This document shows, piece by piece, positions 29,386-38,549 of a DNA stretch of 64,000 nt. The notes beneath the pieces are model-generated. The model searched no databases, was not told the origin of the DNA, and saw only the letters and a list, made by a program, of their open reading frames with translations. The DNA comes from Streptomyces justiciae. Its GTDB lineage: Bacteria; Actinomycetota; Actinomycetes; Streptomycetales; Streptomycetaceae. The DNA lies in assembly GCF_015163075.1 (NCBI RefSeq), contig NZ_JADDXU010000001.1, positions 620,001 through 684,000 of the forward strand, read 5' to 3'. The translations under genes were made by a program, and so were the position numbers. Every line of letters starts with the position of its first letter. The stretch's first letter is position 1.

Positions 29386-30131
29386 CAGCGCCCGTGTTCG
29401 TCGTCGAGCACTTCGACGCCGGTGGCGGCGGCCACTACGTCCTCGACGGCCCCGAGGGACGGCACGCCGTCTCCGTGAAGCGCCTCCAGCCCGGCGAGGA
29501 CGTCATCCTCACCGACGGCGCCGGACGCTGGGCCGACTGCGTCGTGCTCGGCACCGAGGGCAAGGACCGGCTGATCGTCCAGCTGGACAGCGTGACCGAG
29601 GAGCCGGTGGCGCAGCCGCGCATCACCGTCGTGCAGGCTCTGCCCAAGGGCGACCGGGGCGAGCTCGCCGTCGAGACCATGACCGAGGTCGGCGTCGACG
29701 CGGTCGTGCCCTGGCAGGCGGCCCGGTGCATCACGCAGTGGAAGGGCGACCGGGGCCTGAAGGCGCTCGGCAAGTGGCGGGCCACCGCCCGCGAGGCCGG
29801 CAAGCAGTCCCGGCGCGTCCGCTTCCCCGAGGTCGCGGATCTGGCGACGACCAAGCAGGTCGCGGCACTTCTCGCCCGCGCCGACTTCGCCGCCGTGCTC
29901 CACTCGGACTTCGAACGCGGCAGTCAGGCGCTCGCCACCGCCGAACTCCCCGACGAGGGCGAGATCGTGCTCGTCGTCGGACCCGAAGGGGGCGTCGCCA
30001 AGGACGAGTTGGCGCTCTTCGAGGAGGCCGGTGCGAAGGCGTACGTGCTGGGTCCTACCGTGTTGCGTACGTCGACCGCCGGGACCGCGGCCGCAGCCCT
30101 GCTCCTCGGCCGCACCGGCCGCTGGTCCTGA
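29382..30131 (+). CDS. rsmE: 16S rRNA (uracil-1498-N3)-methyltransferase
   Basis: 249 residues. An N-terminal PUA-like domain (HYVLDGPEGRHAVSVKRLQPGEDVILTDG in two parts) is followed by a SPOUT methyltransferase domain. The trefoil-knot motifs are GEIVLVVGPEGGVAKDEL near residue 200 and LGPTVLRTSTAGTAAAALLL at the C-terminus, where AdoMet binds. RsmE methylates U1498 in the 30S decoding centre. It overlaps the upstream flavoprotein by 4 bp and is followed 22 bases later by a VOC protein. Confidence 0.95.
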   Translation: MTAPVFVVEHFDAGGGGHYVLDGPEGRHAVSVKRLQPGEDVILTDGAGRWADCVVLGTEGKDRLIVQLDSVTEEPVAQPRITVVQALPKGDRGELAVETMTEVGVDAVVPWQAARCITQWKGDRGLKALGKWRATAREAGKQSRRVRFPEVADLATTKQVAALLARADFAAVLHSDFERGSQALATAELPDEGEIVLVVGPEGGVAKDELALFEEAGAKAYVLGPTVLRTSTAGTAAAALLLGRTGRWS

Positions 30132-30153
30132 CCGATCCCCCGGGGGGAACACC

Positions 30154-30546
30154 GTGGAACTCGCCCAAGTACGGCTCCTCGTCACCGACTTCGCCGCCTG
30201 CTACCGCTTCTACGCCGAAGTCCTCGGCCTGAAGCCGCAGTCGGGGGCGACCGAGGGACCGTACGAGAAGTTCAGCCCCAGCACCGGGGCGGCGGGCATC
30301 GCCCTCCAGGACCGGGCGATGATGGCCGGGATACTGGGCGAGCTGGGCGACGCGGCCAGCGGACACCGGTCGCTGGTGGTGCTGCGCGTCGACGACCTGG
30401 ACTCCTACTGCGAGCAGATCACCTCCCGCGGCGCGGAACTCCTCCACGGCCCCGCCCCGATGACGGACCGCATGCGGGTCGCCCACCTCAAGGACCCGGA
30501 GGGGAACCTGGTGGAACTCCAGGAGTGGCTGCTGCTGCGCGCTTGA
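30154..30546 (+). CDS. VOC-family (glyoxalase/bleomycin-resistance fold) protein
   Basis: 130 residues from GTG 30154. The paired beta-alpha-beta-beta-beta modules are clear: LAQVRLLVTDFAACYRFYAEVLGLKPQ at the start, and MRVAHLKDPEGNLVELQEWL at the end with the conserved Glu of the second metal site. Substrate is not predictable. It follows rsmE closely, and its 3' end overlaps the convergent 30488-30907 gene by 59 bases. Confidence 0.88.
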   Translation: MELAQVRLLVTDFAACYRFYAEVLGLKPQSGATEGPYEKFSPSTGAAGIALQDRAMMAGILGELGDAASGHRSLVVLRVDDLDSYCEQITSRGAELLHGPAPMTDRMRVAHLKDPEGNLVELQEWLLLRA

Positions 30547-30907
30547 GGTCCACGGCCTCGGCGACGGCGGCGAAGAACTCCCAGCCGTCCAACTCCCCGT
30601 CGTCCGGCAGAGGTCCACGACGCGTGGCCTCGTCGAGGAGGGCGCGTACGACGGCCGGTTCGCGCAGATTGATCAGGTTGCCCCGGCCGTCCGCCGCGCA
30701 GCCCTGGAACCAGGGGTGCCCCTCGGAGACGTACCGGCCCGAACCCGGGCCGCCCGGCCGGAACACGAACCGGGTCCGGCGACCGTCGCGGTGCACGGTG
30801 ACGGTGTCGCGCCAGACACCGTCGCGGCCCTTCTTCTGGCGGTGGCTCCAGAGGTAGGTCGTGTTCTCGTCGATGCCGAGGCGTCGCAGACGGTGGTCGT
30901 TGCGCAT
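30488..30907 (-). CDS. Conserved hypothetical protein
   Basis: 139 residues from ATG 30907 (MRNDHRLRRLGIDENTTYLWSHRQKKG). Recognisable blocks are WRDTVTVHRDGRRTRFVFRPGGPG and WFQGCAADGRGNLINLREPAVVRALLDEATRRGPLP, suggesting a beta-rich N-terminal half and a helical C-terminal half. No named family. The last 20 codons (Ala/Pro-rich) run antisense through the end of the VOC gene and may be a neutral extension. Real coding is supported by its codon bias and start context, not by homology I can confirm. Confidence 0.65.
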   Translation of the reverse strand: MRNDHRLRRLGIDENTTYLWSHRQKKGRDGVWRDTVTVHRDGRRTRFVFRPGGPGSGRYVSEGHPWFQGCAADGRGNLINLREPAVVRALLDEATRRGPLPDDGELDGWEFFAAVAEAVDLKRAAAATPGVPPGSPPGP

Positions 30908-31004
30908 GACGTCGGGCCCTCCGGTGCTCGGATGTCACTCGATTGTGGCCGAGTGTCCGTATGCGCTCTACCGCGTCGGGCGGGACAGTGGGAAGCTGCC
31001 CTCC

Positions 31005-31523
31005 ATGGGGGTATTGAGGAGGATTTGGCGGCGCCGGGGCCGGCGGATCGGTGCGGTGGGCGCGCTTGTCGTCGTGGGTGTCGGCGGGGCCGTCGCCTGT
31101 GATCCCGCGGGGCTGAGTTCCGCGTCCGTGGCGTACACGACCGATCAGACCGTCACCAAGGAGCTGGAGCGGCAGCACGCGAAGGTGCAGTGGCTCACCT
31201 GCCAGGCCTCCTACGGCAACCGCCCCACCCCGACCGCGACCGAGAAAGCCGTCGCCGAGGTGCACTGCACCGGCGAGACCAACGACGGCAAGGACATCAA
31301 GGTAGACGGGAAGGTCACCCGGGTCGTCAACGGGCAGTGCGTGCGCGGGGAGTTGACCGCGAAGATCGACGGCAAGCAGTGGTTCCAGGTGAACGGGCTG
31401 GGCAACTGCAACGCCACCCCGGAGCCGGCCAACAACAACCCCGGGGCCACGGTCACCGTCACTGTCACCGAGACCGTGTGGTGCGACAAGTACCCGGACT
31501 GCCGCCCGGTGCAGGGCAAATGA
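31005..31523 (+). CDS. Putative secreted lipoprotein
   Basis: 172 residues from ATG 31005. A basic N-terminus (RRIWRRRGRRIG) and hydrophobic segment (AVGALVVVGVGGAVAC) end at a possible lipobox Cys32 (AVAC-D); Asp after the Cys is unusual but known. The mature part has further Cys residues (TCQASYG, VHCTGET, GQCVRGE, GNCNA, WCDKYPDC), suggesting disulphides, and a Thr/Val-rich stretch (GATVTVTVTETVW). Function unknown. It ends 15 bases before the tricorn protease gene, so the two probably share a transcript. Confidence 0.72.
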   Translation: MGVLRRIWRRRGRRIGAVGALVVVGVGGAVACDPAGLSSASVAYTTDQTVTKELERQHAKVQWLTCQASYGNRPTPTATEKAVAEVHCTGETNDGKDIKVDGKVTRVVNGQCVRGELTAKIDGKQWFQVNGLGNCNATPEPANNNPGATVTVTVTETVWCDKYPDCRPVQGK

Positions 31524-31538
31524 CCTTAGGGTGATCGG

Positions 31539-34500
31539 GTGACCCAGTCCGCGACGCCCGCGTATCTCCGATACCCGCATCTGCACGGCGACCTGGTCGC
31601 CTTCACCGCCGAGGACGACGTCTGGATCGCGCCCCTCGACGGCGGCCGCGCCTGGCGGGTCAGCAGTGACAACGTGCCGGTCTCCACACCCCGCATCTCG
31701 CCGGACGGCACCACCGTCGCCTGGACCTCGACGCGGGACGGGGCACCCGAGGTGCACATCGCGCCGGTCGACGGCGGACCCGCGAAGCGCCTGACGCACT
31801 GGGGGAGTTGGCGCACCCAGGTGCGCGGCTGGACCCCGGACGGGCAGGTCCTCGCCCTCACCACCCACGGCCAGGCCAGCCTGCGCCGCTCCTGGGCGCA
31901 CACCGTCCCGCTCGACGGCGGACCGTCCACCGTCCTGCCGTACGGCCCCGTGGGTGGCGTGGCGCAGGGGCCGAGCACTGTTCTCCTCTCCGCACCCATG
32001 GGGCGCGAGGCCGCCTGGTGGAAGCGGTACCGGGGCGGTACCGCGGGCAAGTTGTGGATCGACGGCGGAGGGGACGGGGAGTTCGTACGGCTGCATGAGG
32101 AGCTCGACGGGAACATCGAGTTCCCCGTGTGGGCGGGGGAGCGGATCGCCTTCCTCTCCGACCACGAAGGCGTAGGGGCTCTCTACTCCTCCCTCGCGGA
32201 CGGGGCCGATCTGCGCCGGCACACCCCGCTCGACGGGTTCTACGCCCGGCACGCCGCCGGGGACGGCGACCGGGTCGTCTACGTCTCCGCCGGTGAGCTG
32301 TGGGTCCTCGACGACCTGGACGGGGCCGAGCCGCGCCGGCTCGACGTCCGGCTCGGCGGGTCCCGCCCCGACCTCCAGCCGTATACCCTGAACGCCTCCC
32401 GCTGGGTCGAGTCGGCGTCCCCCGACCACACCGCGCGCGGCAGCGCCGTCTGTGTGCGCGGGGCCGTGCACTGGGTCACCCACCGCTCCGGGCCCGCCCG
32501 CGCGCTCGCCGCCGAGCCCGGGGTGCGGTCCCGGCTGCCGCAGGCCTTCCGCGCGGACGGCGAGGAGTGGGTGGTGTGGGTGACGGACGCCGACGGCGAC
32601 GACGCCCTGGAGTTCGCGCCCGCCACCGGCCTCGCCCCCGGCGCCACCCCGCGCCGGCTCGCGGCGGGGCAGCTGGGCCGGGTCCTCGACCTGGCGATGG
32701 CGCCGGACGGCAGCCGGGCCGCCGTAGCCGCGCACGACGGGCGCGTCCTCCTCGTCGAACGCGAGACGGGCGAGGTCCGCGAGATCGACCGCAGTGAAGA
32801 CGGTGACGCTTCCGGGCTGGTCTTCTCCCCCGACTCGGCCTGGCTCGCCTGGTCCCACCCCGGCCCGCGCCCGCTCAGCCAGCTCCGCCTCGCCAACACC
32901 ACCGACCTGTCGGTCACCGAGGCGACCCCGCTGCGCTTCCAGGACTACGCCCCCGCCTTCACCCTCGACGGCAAGCACCTGGCGTTCCTCTCCACCCGCT
33001 CCTTCGACCCGGTCTACGACGAGCACGTCTTCGACCTGGCCTTCGTGGAGGGCGCCCGCCCGCACCTCATCACCCTCGCCGCCACCACCCCGTCCCCCTT
33101 CGGACCGCAGCGGCACGGCCGCCCCTTCGACGCCCCCGACAAGGACGAGACCCCCGACAGCGAGGGCGCCCCGGCCACCCGGATCGACCTCGAAGGCCTC
33201 GCCGACCGGATCGTGCCCTTCCCGGTGGAGGCCGCCCGCTACTCCGACCTGCGGGCCGCGAAGGACGGCGTGCTGTGGCTCAGGCACCCGGTGCGCGGGG
33301 TGCTGGGCGCCTCCCGGGCCACGCCCGACGCGCCCGATCCCAAGACCGAGCTGGAGCGCTTCGACCTCGTCCAGCAGCGCGTCGAGCATCTGGCCGCCGA
33401 CGCCGACCACTTCGCCGTCAGCGGCGACGGCAAGCGGGTCCTGCTCGGGACCGACGGCCGGCTGAAGGTCGTACCGAGCGACCGCCGCGCCTCGAACGAC
33501 GACGACAGCGACACCAACATCACCGTCGACCTCACCCGCATCCGGCAGACGATCGACCCGGCGGCCGAGTGGCGGCAGATGTACGACGAGACCGGCCGCA
33601 TCATGCGCGACCACTTCTGGCGCCCCGACCTCGGCGGCACCGACTGGGACGGCGTCCTCGACCGCTACCGCCCCGTCCTCGGCCGCGTCGCCACCCACGA
33701 CGACCTCGTCGACCTCCTCTGGGAGGTCCAGGGCGAACTGGGCACCTCGCACGCCTACGTCGTCCCGCGCGGCGGCTACGGCAACGGCGCCCGGCAAGGC
33801 CTCCTCGGAGCCGACATCTCCCGCCACGCGGACGGCAGTTGGCGCATCGACCGCATCCTGCCCTCGGAGACCTCCGACCCCGACGCCCGTTCCCCGCTCG
33901 CCGCGCCCGGCGTCGCAGTCCGCGCCGGGGACGCGATCGTCGCCGTCGCGGGACGGCCCGTCGACCCGGTGACGGGCCCGGGGCCGCTGCTCGTCGGTAC
34001 GGCGGGCAAGGCGATCGAGCTGACCATCTCCCCGTCCGGCGGCGGCGACGTACGGCACGCGGTCGTCGTCCCGGTCGCCAACGAGGAGCCCCTGCGCTAC
34101 CACGCCTGGGTCACCGACCGCCGCGCCTACGTCCACGAGCGCTCCGGCGGCCGGCTCGGCTACCTCCACGTCCCCGACATGCAGGCCCCCGGCTGGGCCC
34201 AGATCCACCGCGACCTGCGCGTCGAGGTGGCCCGCGAGGGGCTCGTCGTCGACGTCCGCGAGAACCGCGGCGGGCACACCTCCCAGCTGGTGGTGGAGAA
34301 GCTGGCCCGCAAGATCGTCGGCTGGGCCAGCCCCCGCGGCATGCGCCCCTACAGCTACCCCCAGGACGCCCCGCGCGGCCCCGTCGTCGCCGTCGCCAAC
34401 GAGTTCTCCGGCTCGGACGGCGACATCGTCAACGCGGCCATCAAGGCCCTCGGTATCGGCCCGGTCGTCGGGACCCGCACCTGGGGCGGCGTCGTCGGCA

Positions 34501-34736
34501 TCGACAGCCGCTACCACCTCGTCGACGACACGCTCGTCACGCAGCCCAAGTACGCCTTCTGGCTGGAGGGTTACGAGTGGGGCGTGGAGAACCACGGCGT
34601 GGACCCGGACGTCGAGGTCGTCCAGCGTCCGCAGGACCACGGGGCGGGACGGGACGTCCAACTGGACGAGGCCATAAGGCTCGCGCTGGAGGCGCTGGAG
34701 GGAACTCCGGCGAAGGTGCCTCCGTCGCTTCCCTGA
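31539..34736 (+). CDS. Tricorn protease homologue (S41-type)
   Basis: 1065 residues from GTG 31539. Two N-terminal beta-propellers (about 1-600) carry WD/PQQ-like repeats such as VSTPRISPDGTTVAWTSTRDG. A tricorn core follows with Ser737-His738 (GTSHAYV), a PDZ domain (about 750-860) and a C-terminal core with Ser959-Asp960 (NEFSGSDGDI) and Glu1017 (GVENHGVDPD). These correspond to the catalytic and substrate-anchoring residues of the Thermoplasma enzyme. Tricorn degrades peptides released by the proteasome; Streptomyces has both. There is no signal peptide, so it is cytoplasmic. All key residues are present. Confidence 0.94.
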   Translation: MTQSATPAYLRYPHLHGDLVAFTAEDDVWIAPLDGGRAWRVSSDNVPVSTPRISPDGTTVAWTSTRDGAPEVHIAPVDGGPAKRLTHWGSWRTQVRGWTPDGQVLALTTHGQASLRRSWAHTVPLDGGPSTVLPYGPVGGVAQGPSTVLLSAPMGREAAWWKRYRGGTAGKLWIDGGGDGEFVRLHEELDGNIEFPVWAGERIAFLSDHEGVGALYSSLADGADLRRHTPLDGFYARHAAGDGDRVVYVSAGELWVLDDLDGAEPRRLDVRLGGSRPDLQPYTLNASRWVESASPDHTARGSAVCVRGAVHWVTHRSGPARALAAEPGVRSRLPQAFRADGEEWVVWVTDADGDDALEFAPATGLAPGATPRRLAAGQLGRVLDLAMAPDGSRAAVAAHDGRVLLVERETGEVREIDRSEDGDASGLVFSPDSAWLAWSHPGPRPLSQLRLANTTDLSVTEATPLRFQDYAPAFTLDGKHLAFLSTRSFDPVYDEHVFDLAFVEGARPHLITLAATTPSPFGPQRHGRPFDAPDKDETPDSEGAPATRIDLEGLADRIVPFPVEAARYSDLRAAKDGVLWLRHPVRGVLGASRATPDAPDPKTELERFDLVQQRVEHLAADADHFAVSGDGKRVLLGTDGRLKVVPSDRRASNDDDSDTNITVDLTRIRQTIDPAAEWRQMYDETGRIMRDHFWRPDLGGTDWDGVLDRYRPVLGRVATHDDLVDLLWEVQGELGTSHAYVVPRGGYGNGARQGLLGADISRHADGSWRIDRILPSETSDPDARSPLAAPGVAVRAGDAIVAVAGRPVDPVTGPGPLLVGTAGKAIELTISPSGGGDVRHAVVVPVANEEPLRYHAWVTDRRAYVHERSGGRLGYLHVPDMQAPGWAQIHRDLRVEVAREGLVVDVRENRGGHTSQLVVEKLARKIVGWASPRGMRPYSYPQDAPRGPVVAVANEFSGSDGDIVNAAIKALGIGPVVGTRTWGGVVGIDSRYHLVDDTLVTQPKYAFWLEGYEWGVENHGVDPDVEVVQRPQDHGAGRDVQLDEAIRLALEALEGTPAKVPPSLP

Positions 34737-34790
34737 CCTGCTCGATACGATGCCCCGAAGACTTCGGGCGATTACGGCGAGAGGACGCAC

Positions 34791-35144
34791 ATGCCAGGGG
34801 AGCCGCAGGCGGACTGCCTGTTCTGCAAGATCGTCGAGGGACAGATCCCGGCCACGATCGTCCGCGAGTCGGACACCACCGTCGCCTTCCGGGACATCAA
34901 CCCCCAGGCGCCGACGCATGTCCTGGTCATCCCCAAGGTGCACTACCGGGACGCCGCCGCCCTCGCCGCCGCGGAGCCCACCATCGCCGCCGACGTGCTG
35001 CGCGAGGCGCAGACCGTCGCCGACGAGGAGAAGCTGGAGAGCTACCGCATCGTCTTCAACACGGGCGCCGGCGCGGGCCAGACCGTCTGGCACGCGCACG
35101 CGCACGTCCTCGGTGGCCGCGGCCTCGAATGGCCCCCCGGGTAA
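34791..35144 (+). CDS. HIT family nucleotide-binding protein (HINT-like)
   Basis: 117 residues, the usual size. An N-terminal zinc-type pair (DCLFCKIVEG) is followed by AFRDINPQAPTHVLVIPK. The histidine triad VWHAHAHVLGGR has His101, His103 and His105. Family members hydrolyse nucleoside phosphoramidates and adenylates. It lies six bases before the RNase Z-like gene, so the two form an operon; a substrate-level link is not evident. Confidence 0.93.
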   Translation: MPGEPQADCLFCKIVEGQIPATIVRESDTTVAFRDINPQAPTHVLVIPKVHYRDAAALAAAEPTIAADVLREAQTVADEEKLESYRIVFNTGAGAGQTVWHAHAHVLGGRGLEWPPG

Positions 35145-35150
35145 GTCACC

Positions 35151-36056
35151 GTGTCCGTACGTGAATTGGTGGTCCTCGGCACCGCCAGCCAGGTCCCCAC
35201 CCGGCACCGCAACCACAACGGCTACCTCCTGCGCTGGGACGGCGAGGGCATCCTCTTCGACCCGGGCGAGGGCACCCAGCGCCAGATGCTGCGCGCCGGG
35301 GTCGCCGCGCACGACCTGAACCGGATCTGCGTCACCCACTTCCACGGCGACCACTCCCTCGGTCTCGCGGGCGTCATCCAGCGCATCAACCTCGACCGCG
35401 TCCCGCACGAGATCACCGCCCACTACCCCAAGTCCGGCCAGCGCTTCTTCGACCGGCTGCGGTACGCGACGGCGTACCGGGAGACGGTCGAGCTCACCCA
35501 GGCGCCGGTGAGCGCGGACGGGGTGCTGGGCGCGTCCGCCACCTACACCCTGGAGGCCCGCAAGCTCTCCCACCCCGTCGAGTCGTACGGCTACCGACTC
35601 GTCGAACCCGACGGCCGCCGCATGCTGCCCGACCGCCTCGCGGCGCACGGCATCAAGGGCCCGGACGTCGGGCGCATCCAGCGCGAGGGCGCGGTGGGCG
35701 GCGTGACGCTGGCGGACGTCAGTGAGGTCCGGCGCGGGCAGCGGTTCGCGTTCGTCATGGACACCCGGCTGTGCGAGGGCGTGTACGCCCTCGCGGACGG
35801 CTGCGACATGCTCGTCATCGAGTCGACGTTCCTCGACGAGGACACGAACCTCGCGGTCGAACACGGCCACCTCACGGCCGGGCAGGCCGCGACCGTCGCC
35901 CGGGACGCCGGCGTACGGCATCTCGTCCTCACCCACTTCAGCCAGCGCTACACCGAGCCCGACGAGTTCGAACGGCAGGCGCGGGCGGCCGGGTTCGAGG
36001 GCGAGCTGACCGTGGCGCACGACCTGCTGCGGGTGCCGGTTCCGAAACGGCGGTAA
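35151..36056 (+). CDS. rnz: Ribonuclease Z-like MBL hydrolase
   Basis: 301 residues from GTG 35151. The zinc motif is [12 protein letters not shown] (His63, His65, Asp67, His68). [26 protein letters not shown] and the late [10 protein letters not shown] match the RNase Z branch of the MBL family. RNase Z cleaves the 3' trailer from pre-tRNAs in a complex with its own dimer partner. Length near 300 fits the short bacterial form. It starts six bases after the HIT gene. Confidence 0.88.
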   Translation: MSVRELVVLGTASQVPTRHRNHNGYLLRWDGEGILFDPGEGTQRQMLRAGVAAHDLNRICVTHFHGDHSLGLAGVIQRINLDRVPHEITAHYPKSGQRFFDRLRYATAYRETVELTQAPVSADGVLGASATYTLEARKLSHPVESYGYRLVEPDGRRMLPDRLAAHGIKGPDVGRIQREGAVGGVTLADVSEVRRGQRFAFVMDTRLCEGVYALADGCDMLVIESTFLDEDTNLAVEHGHLTAGQAATVARDAGVRHLVLTHFSQRYTEPDEFERQARAAGFEGELTVAHDLLRVPVPKRR

Positions 36057-36076
36057 AGCGGCCGTACGATGCTTTG

Positions 36077-37066
36077 ATGCCCCTCCCCAAAGCTGAACTG
36101 CACCTGCACATCGAAGGCACGCTGGAGCCCGAGCTGGCGTTCGAGCTGGCCGCGCGCAATGGCGTCTCCCTGCCGTACGCGGACACCGAAGAGCTGCGCA
36201 AGGCGTACGACTTCGAGGACCTCCAGTCCTTCCTGAACCTGTACTACGAGCTCATGGCCGTGCTCCGCACCGAGCGCGACTTCGAGGACCTCGCCGACGC
36301 GTACCTGGCGCGCGCCGCCGCGCAGGGGGTGCGGCACGCGGAGATCTTCTTCGACCCGCAGGCGCACATCGCGCGCGGTGTGGGCATGGGCACGGTCGTG
36401 GAAGGGCTGTGGCGGGCGCTCGGTGAGAGCGAGGCGCGGCACGGTGTCTCCACGCAGCTGATCATGTGCTTCCTGCGGGACGAGTCCGCCGAGTCGGCCC
36501 TGGAGACGCTGGAGGCCGCGAAGCCGTACCTCGACCGGATCGTCGGCGTCGGGCTCGACTCCGCCGAGGTCGGGCATCCGCCGGTGAAGTTCCGCGAGGT
36601 GTACGAGGCGGCTGCCGCGCTGGGGCTGCGGCGGGTCGCCCATGCGGGGGAGGAGGGGCCGCCGGAGTACATCACCGAGGCGCTGGACGTGCTCGGCGTG
36701 GAGCGGATCGATCATGGGCTGCGGTGCATGGAGGATGCGGGGCTGGTGGAGCGGCTGGTGCGGGAGCGGGTTCCGTTGACCTTGTGCCCGCTGTCCAATG
36801 TGCGGCTGCGGACGGTCGACGTGCTTGCGGATCATCCGCTTCCGGCGATGTTGGACGCGGGGTTGTTGTGCACCGTGAACTCCGACGACCCCGCCTATTT
36901 CGGGGGGTACGCCGGGGACAACTTCGATGCGGTGCGCTCCGCGTTGGGGCTGGGGGAGGAGCGGTTGCGGGAGCTTGCTCGGAACTCGTTCTTGGCGAGT
37001 TTTCTGGAGCATGACGAGGAGCGGCGGGCTCGGTATCTCGCGGAGGTTGAGGAATATCGGTTCTGA
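36077..37066 (+). CDS. Adenine/adenosine deaminase family enzyme (adenine deaminase-like)
   Basis: 329 residues. Amidohydrolase barrel with metal ligands in AELHLHIEGTL (His9, His11), the catalytic RVAHAGEEG and the late VNSDDPAYFGGY Asp pair. The SDDPAYF form, with Ser before the Asp pair and Ala-Tyr-Phe after, is as I recall typical of adenine deaminases (Aah1 type) rather than adenosine deaminases, whose equivalent reads TDDP. Product would be hypoxanthine plus ammonia. It starts 20 bases after the RNase Z-like gene and converges with an MFS gene across the intergenic element. Confidence 0.87.
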   Translation: MPLPKAELHLHIEGTLEPELAFELAARNGVSLPYADTEELRKAYDFEDLQSFLNLYYELMAVLRTERDFEDLADAYLARAAAQGVRHAEIFFDPQAHIARGVGMGTVVEGLWRALGESEARHGVSTQLIMCFLRDESAESALETLEAAKPYLDRIVGVGLDSAEVGHPPVKFREVYEAAAALGLRRVAHAGEEGPPEYITEALDVLGVERIDHGLRCMEDAGLVERLVRERVPLTLCPLSNVRLRTVDVLADHPLPAMLDAGLLCTVNSDDPAYFGGYAGDNFDAVRSALGLGEERLRELARNSFLASFLEHDEERRARYLAEVEEYRF

Positions 37067-37069
37067 TTC

Positions 37070-37141
37070 GGCTGCGGGTCCGGTGGGGGCTGGTCGCGCC
37101 CACGCGGCGGAGCCGCAAATCGATACAGCCCCGCGCCCCTA
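37070..37141. repeat. Intergenic convergent-gene element, copy 3 (long form)
   Basis: GGCTGCGGGTCCGGTGGGGG then CTGGTCGCGCCCACGCGGCG, AGCCGCAAATCGATACAG and CCCCGCGCCCCT. It shares both ends with copies 1 and 2, but an insert CCACGCGGCGGAGCCGC replaces AGTTCC and adds a GCGGC/GCCGC hairpin. It lies between convergent stops. Confidence 0.75.
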
Positions 37142-37149
37142 GAGGCCCT

Positions 37150-38340
37150 CTACGCAGCCGTTGCCTTGTTGTAGGTCGGCGCTTCCACCGGGACTTCCAC
37201 CACCGGCAAGGAGCGCCTGCCCTTGCCCATCGCCACCGCCGTCATCGGTACGGCGATCAGCAGTAGGCCCGCCGCCAGTACCAGGCCCATCGTTGCGAAG
37301 CCTGCCTGTGCTGACAGGACGCTGCCTGCCAGTGGGCCCGCCGCCGTGCCCAGGGACGAGGCCGAGCCGACCAGGACCGCCCAGCGGCCCCTCGGGTCCA
37401 GGGAGGCGGCCAGGCCTATGACGTACGACAGGACGATCGGGTAGAGCGTGTTCCACGCGATCTCGCCGGTCGCGAAGGTCGTGAGGTCGGTCGCGGAGGC
37501 GCTCAGGGCGATGCAGGCGGCGATGAGGGCCGTGCCCGCGCCGATGGGGAGGGCCCTGCCGAGGCGGGGGCCGAGGGCGCTCGCGCCGATGACGCCGAGG
37601 AGGCCGGCGCCGAGGGCGATCGCGAAGACCGCGCCGACGGTCGCCTCGGTGAGGTGGGCCTGGTCGAGGCCGATGCGGCCGCTGACGCCCCAGAGGGAGT
37701 TCTGGGCGAGGGACCAGCACGGCAGGGTGAGGGCGAGGAGCAGTCCGGCGCGCAGGTGCGGGAGCGGGGTCTTCGGCTGCTGCCGGGTGCGGTGGGGGGC
37801 CGTCGCGGGGGCGAGGCGGGTGGTCAGGGGCCAGACCGCCGCTGCCGTGAGGGCGATCGCCGCCAGCGGCTGGCCGTGGCCGGGGCCGAGGTGCGGGACC
37901 GTCAGATAGACGGCGCCGGCGAGCGCGGAGACGCCGAGCAGGCCGAGCGTGGTGGTGCGGTGCGGGTCGGGCTGGGCGGCGATGCCGGTGGCGGCCACCG
38001 CTGTCGCCGTACCGGAGCCGAAGCCGCCGATGAGCACGCCCGCGATGACGGCCCACAGGGTGTGGGTGAGCGCGGCGCCGCCGTAGCCGAGGACGGCGAG
38101 GACGAGGCCGGTGCGGGCGAGGAGGCGGGGGCCGATCCGGTCGACGCGGGAGGCGAGCAGGAATCCCGCTGAGGCCGAACTCAGCAGCAGCGCGCTGCCG
38201 ACGGCGCCCGCCTGGGTGGCGGAGAGCGGAAGCCCCGAGTCGAGCCTGCCGACAGTGGTCGGGAGGAGGTACGGGGCGAGGTACCCGGCCGTGAACAGGG
38301 CGATGAGGGGCCAGGGCAGGGTGGTGCGGGGGGCGGACAC
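37150..38340 (-). CDS. MFS transporter
   Basis: 396 residues from GTG 38340; the frame is open further upstream but no other good start is evident. About 12 hydrophobic helices are visible, with the MFS loop 2-3 motif as SRVDRIGPRLLARTG. The substrate cannot be predicted. It lies 209 bases downstream of the IclR regulator on the same strand, beside a glucarate-degradation operon, so sugar-acid uptake is a reasonable guess. However, the helix-rich N-terminal YLAPYLLPTTVGRL does not match known glucarate permeases that I can recall. Confidence 0.85.
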   Translation of the reverse strand: MSAPRTTLPWPLIALFTAGYLAPYLLPTTVGRLDSGLPLSATQAGAVGSALLLSSASAGFLLASRVDRIGPRLLARTGLVLAVLGYGGAALTHTLWAVIAGVLIGGFGSGTATAVAATGIAAQPDPHRTTTLGLLGVSALAGAVYLTVPHLGPGHGQPLAAIALTAAAVWPLTTRLAPATAPHRTRQQPKTPLPHLRAGLLLALTLPCWSLAQNSLWGVSGRIGLDQAHLTEATVGAVFAIALGAGLLGVIGASALGPRLGRALPIGAGTALIAACIALSASATDLTTFATGEIAWNTLYPIVLSYVIGLAASLDPRGRWAVLVGSASSLGTAAGPLAGSVLSAQAGFATMGLVLAAGLLLIAVPMTAVAMGKGRRSLPVVEVPVEAPTYNKATAA

Positions 38341-38549
38341 GGGCGTTCCCAGGGCATGCGAAAGAAGCGGCTCAAGAAGGGGGTTGGGCGACGACCGTCG
38401 ACGGACAGGAACGCGCGGGCAATTTGTATCAAGCACGCGGTTCGAGAAGAAGAGTGGGGGGTGTGATGTGGGGCACTTCGTGTTTGGGGTGGGGGAGAGC
38501 GGGTAAACGAGGCGCCCGTGACAGGTGTTCGGTGGCTTGACGCGGGGCC

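Noticed and set aside
30405..36020. An 1800-codon open frame on the minus strand across the tricorn protease region
   Set aside because: It is antisense to tricorn, HIT and RNase Z genes with clear motifs; long antisense frames are expected in GC-rich DNA with biased third positions.
38341..38432. Frameshifted N-terminal part of the MFS gene (an ATG in another frame upstream)
   Set aside because: The upstream peptide is Arg/Pro-rich and lacks a helix; GTG 38340 gives a normal MFS start, so no frameshift is needed.
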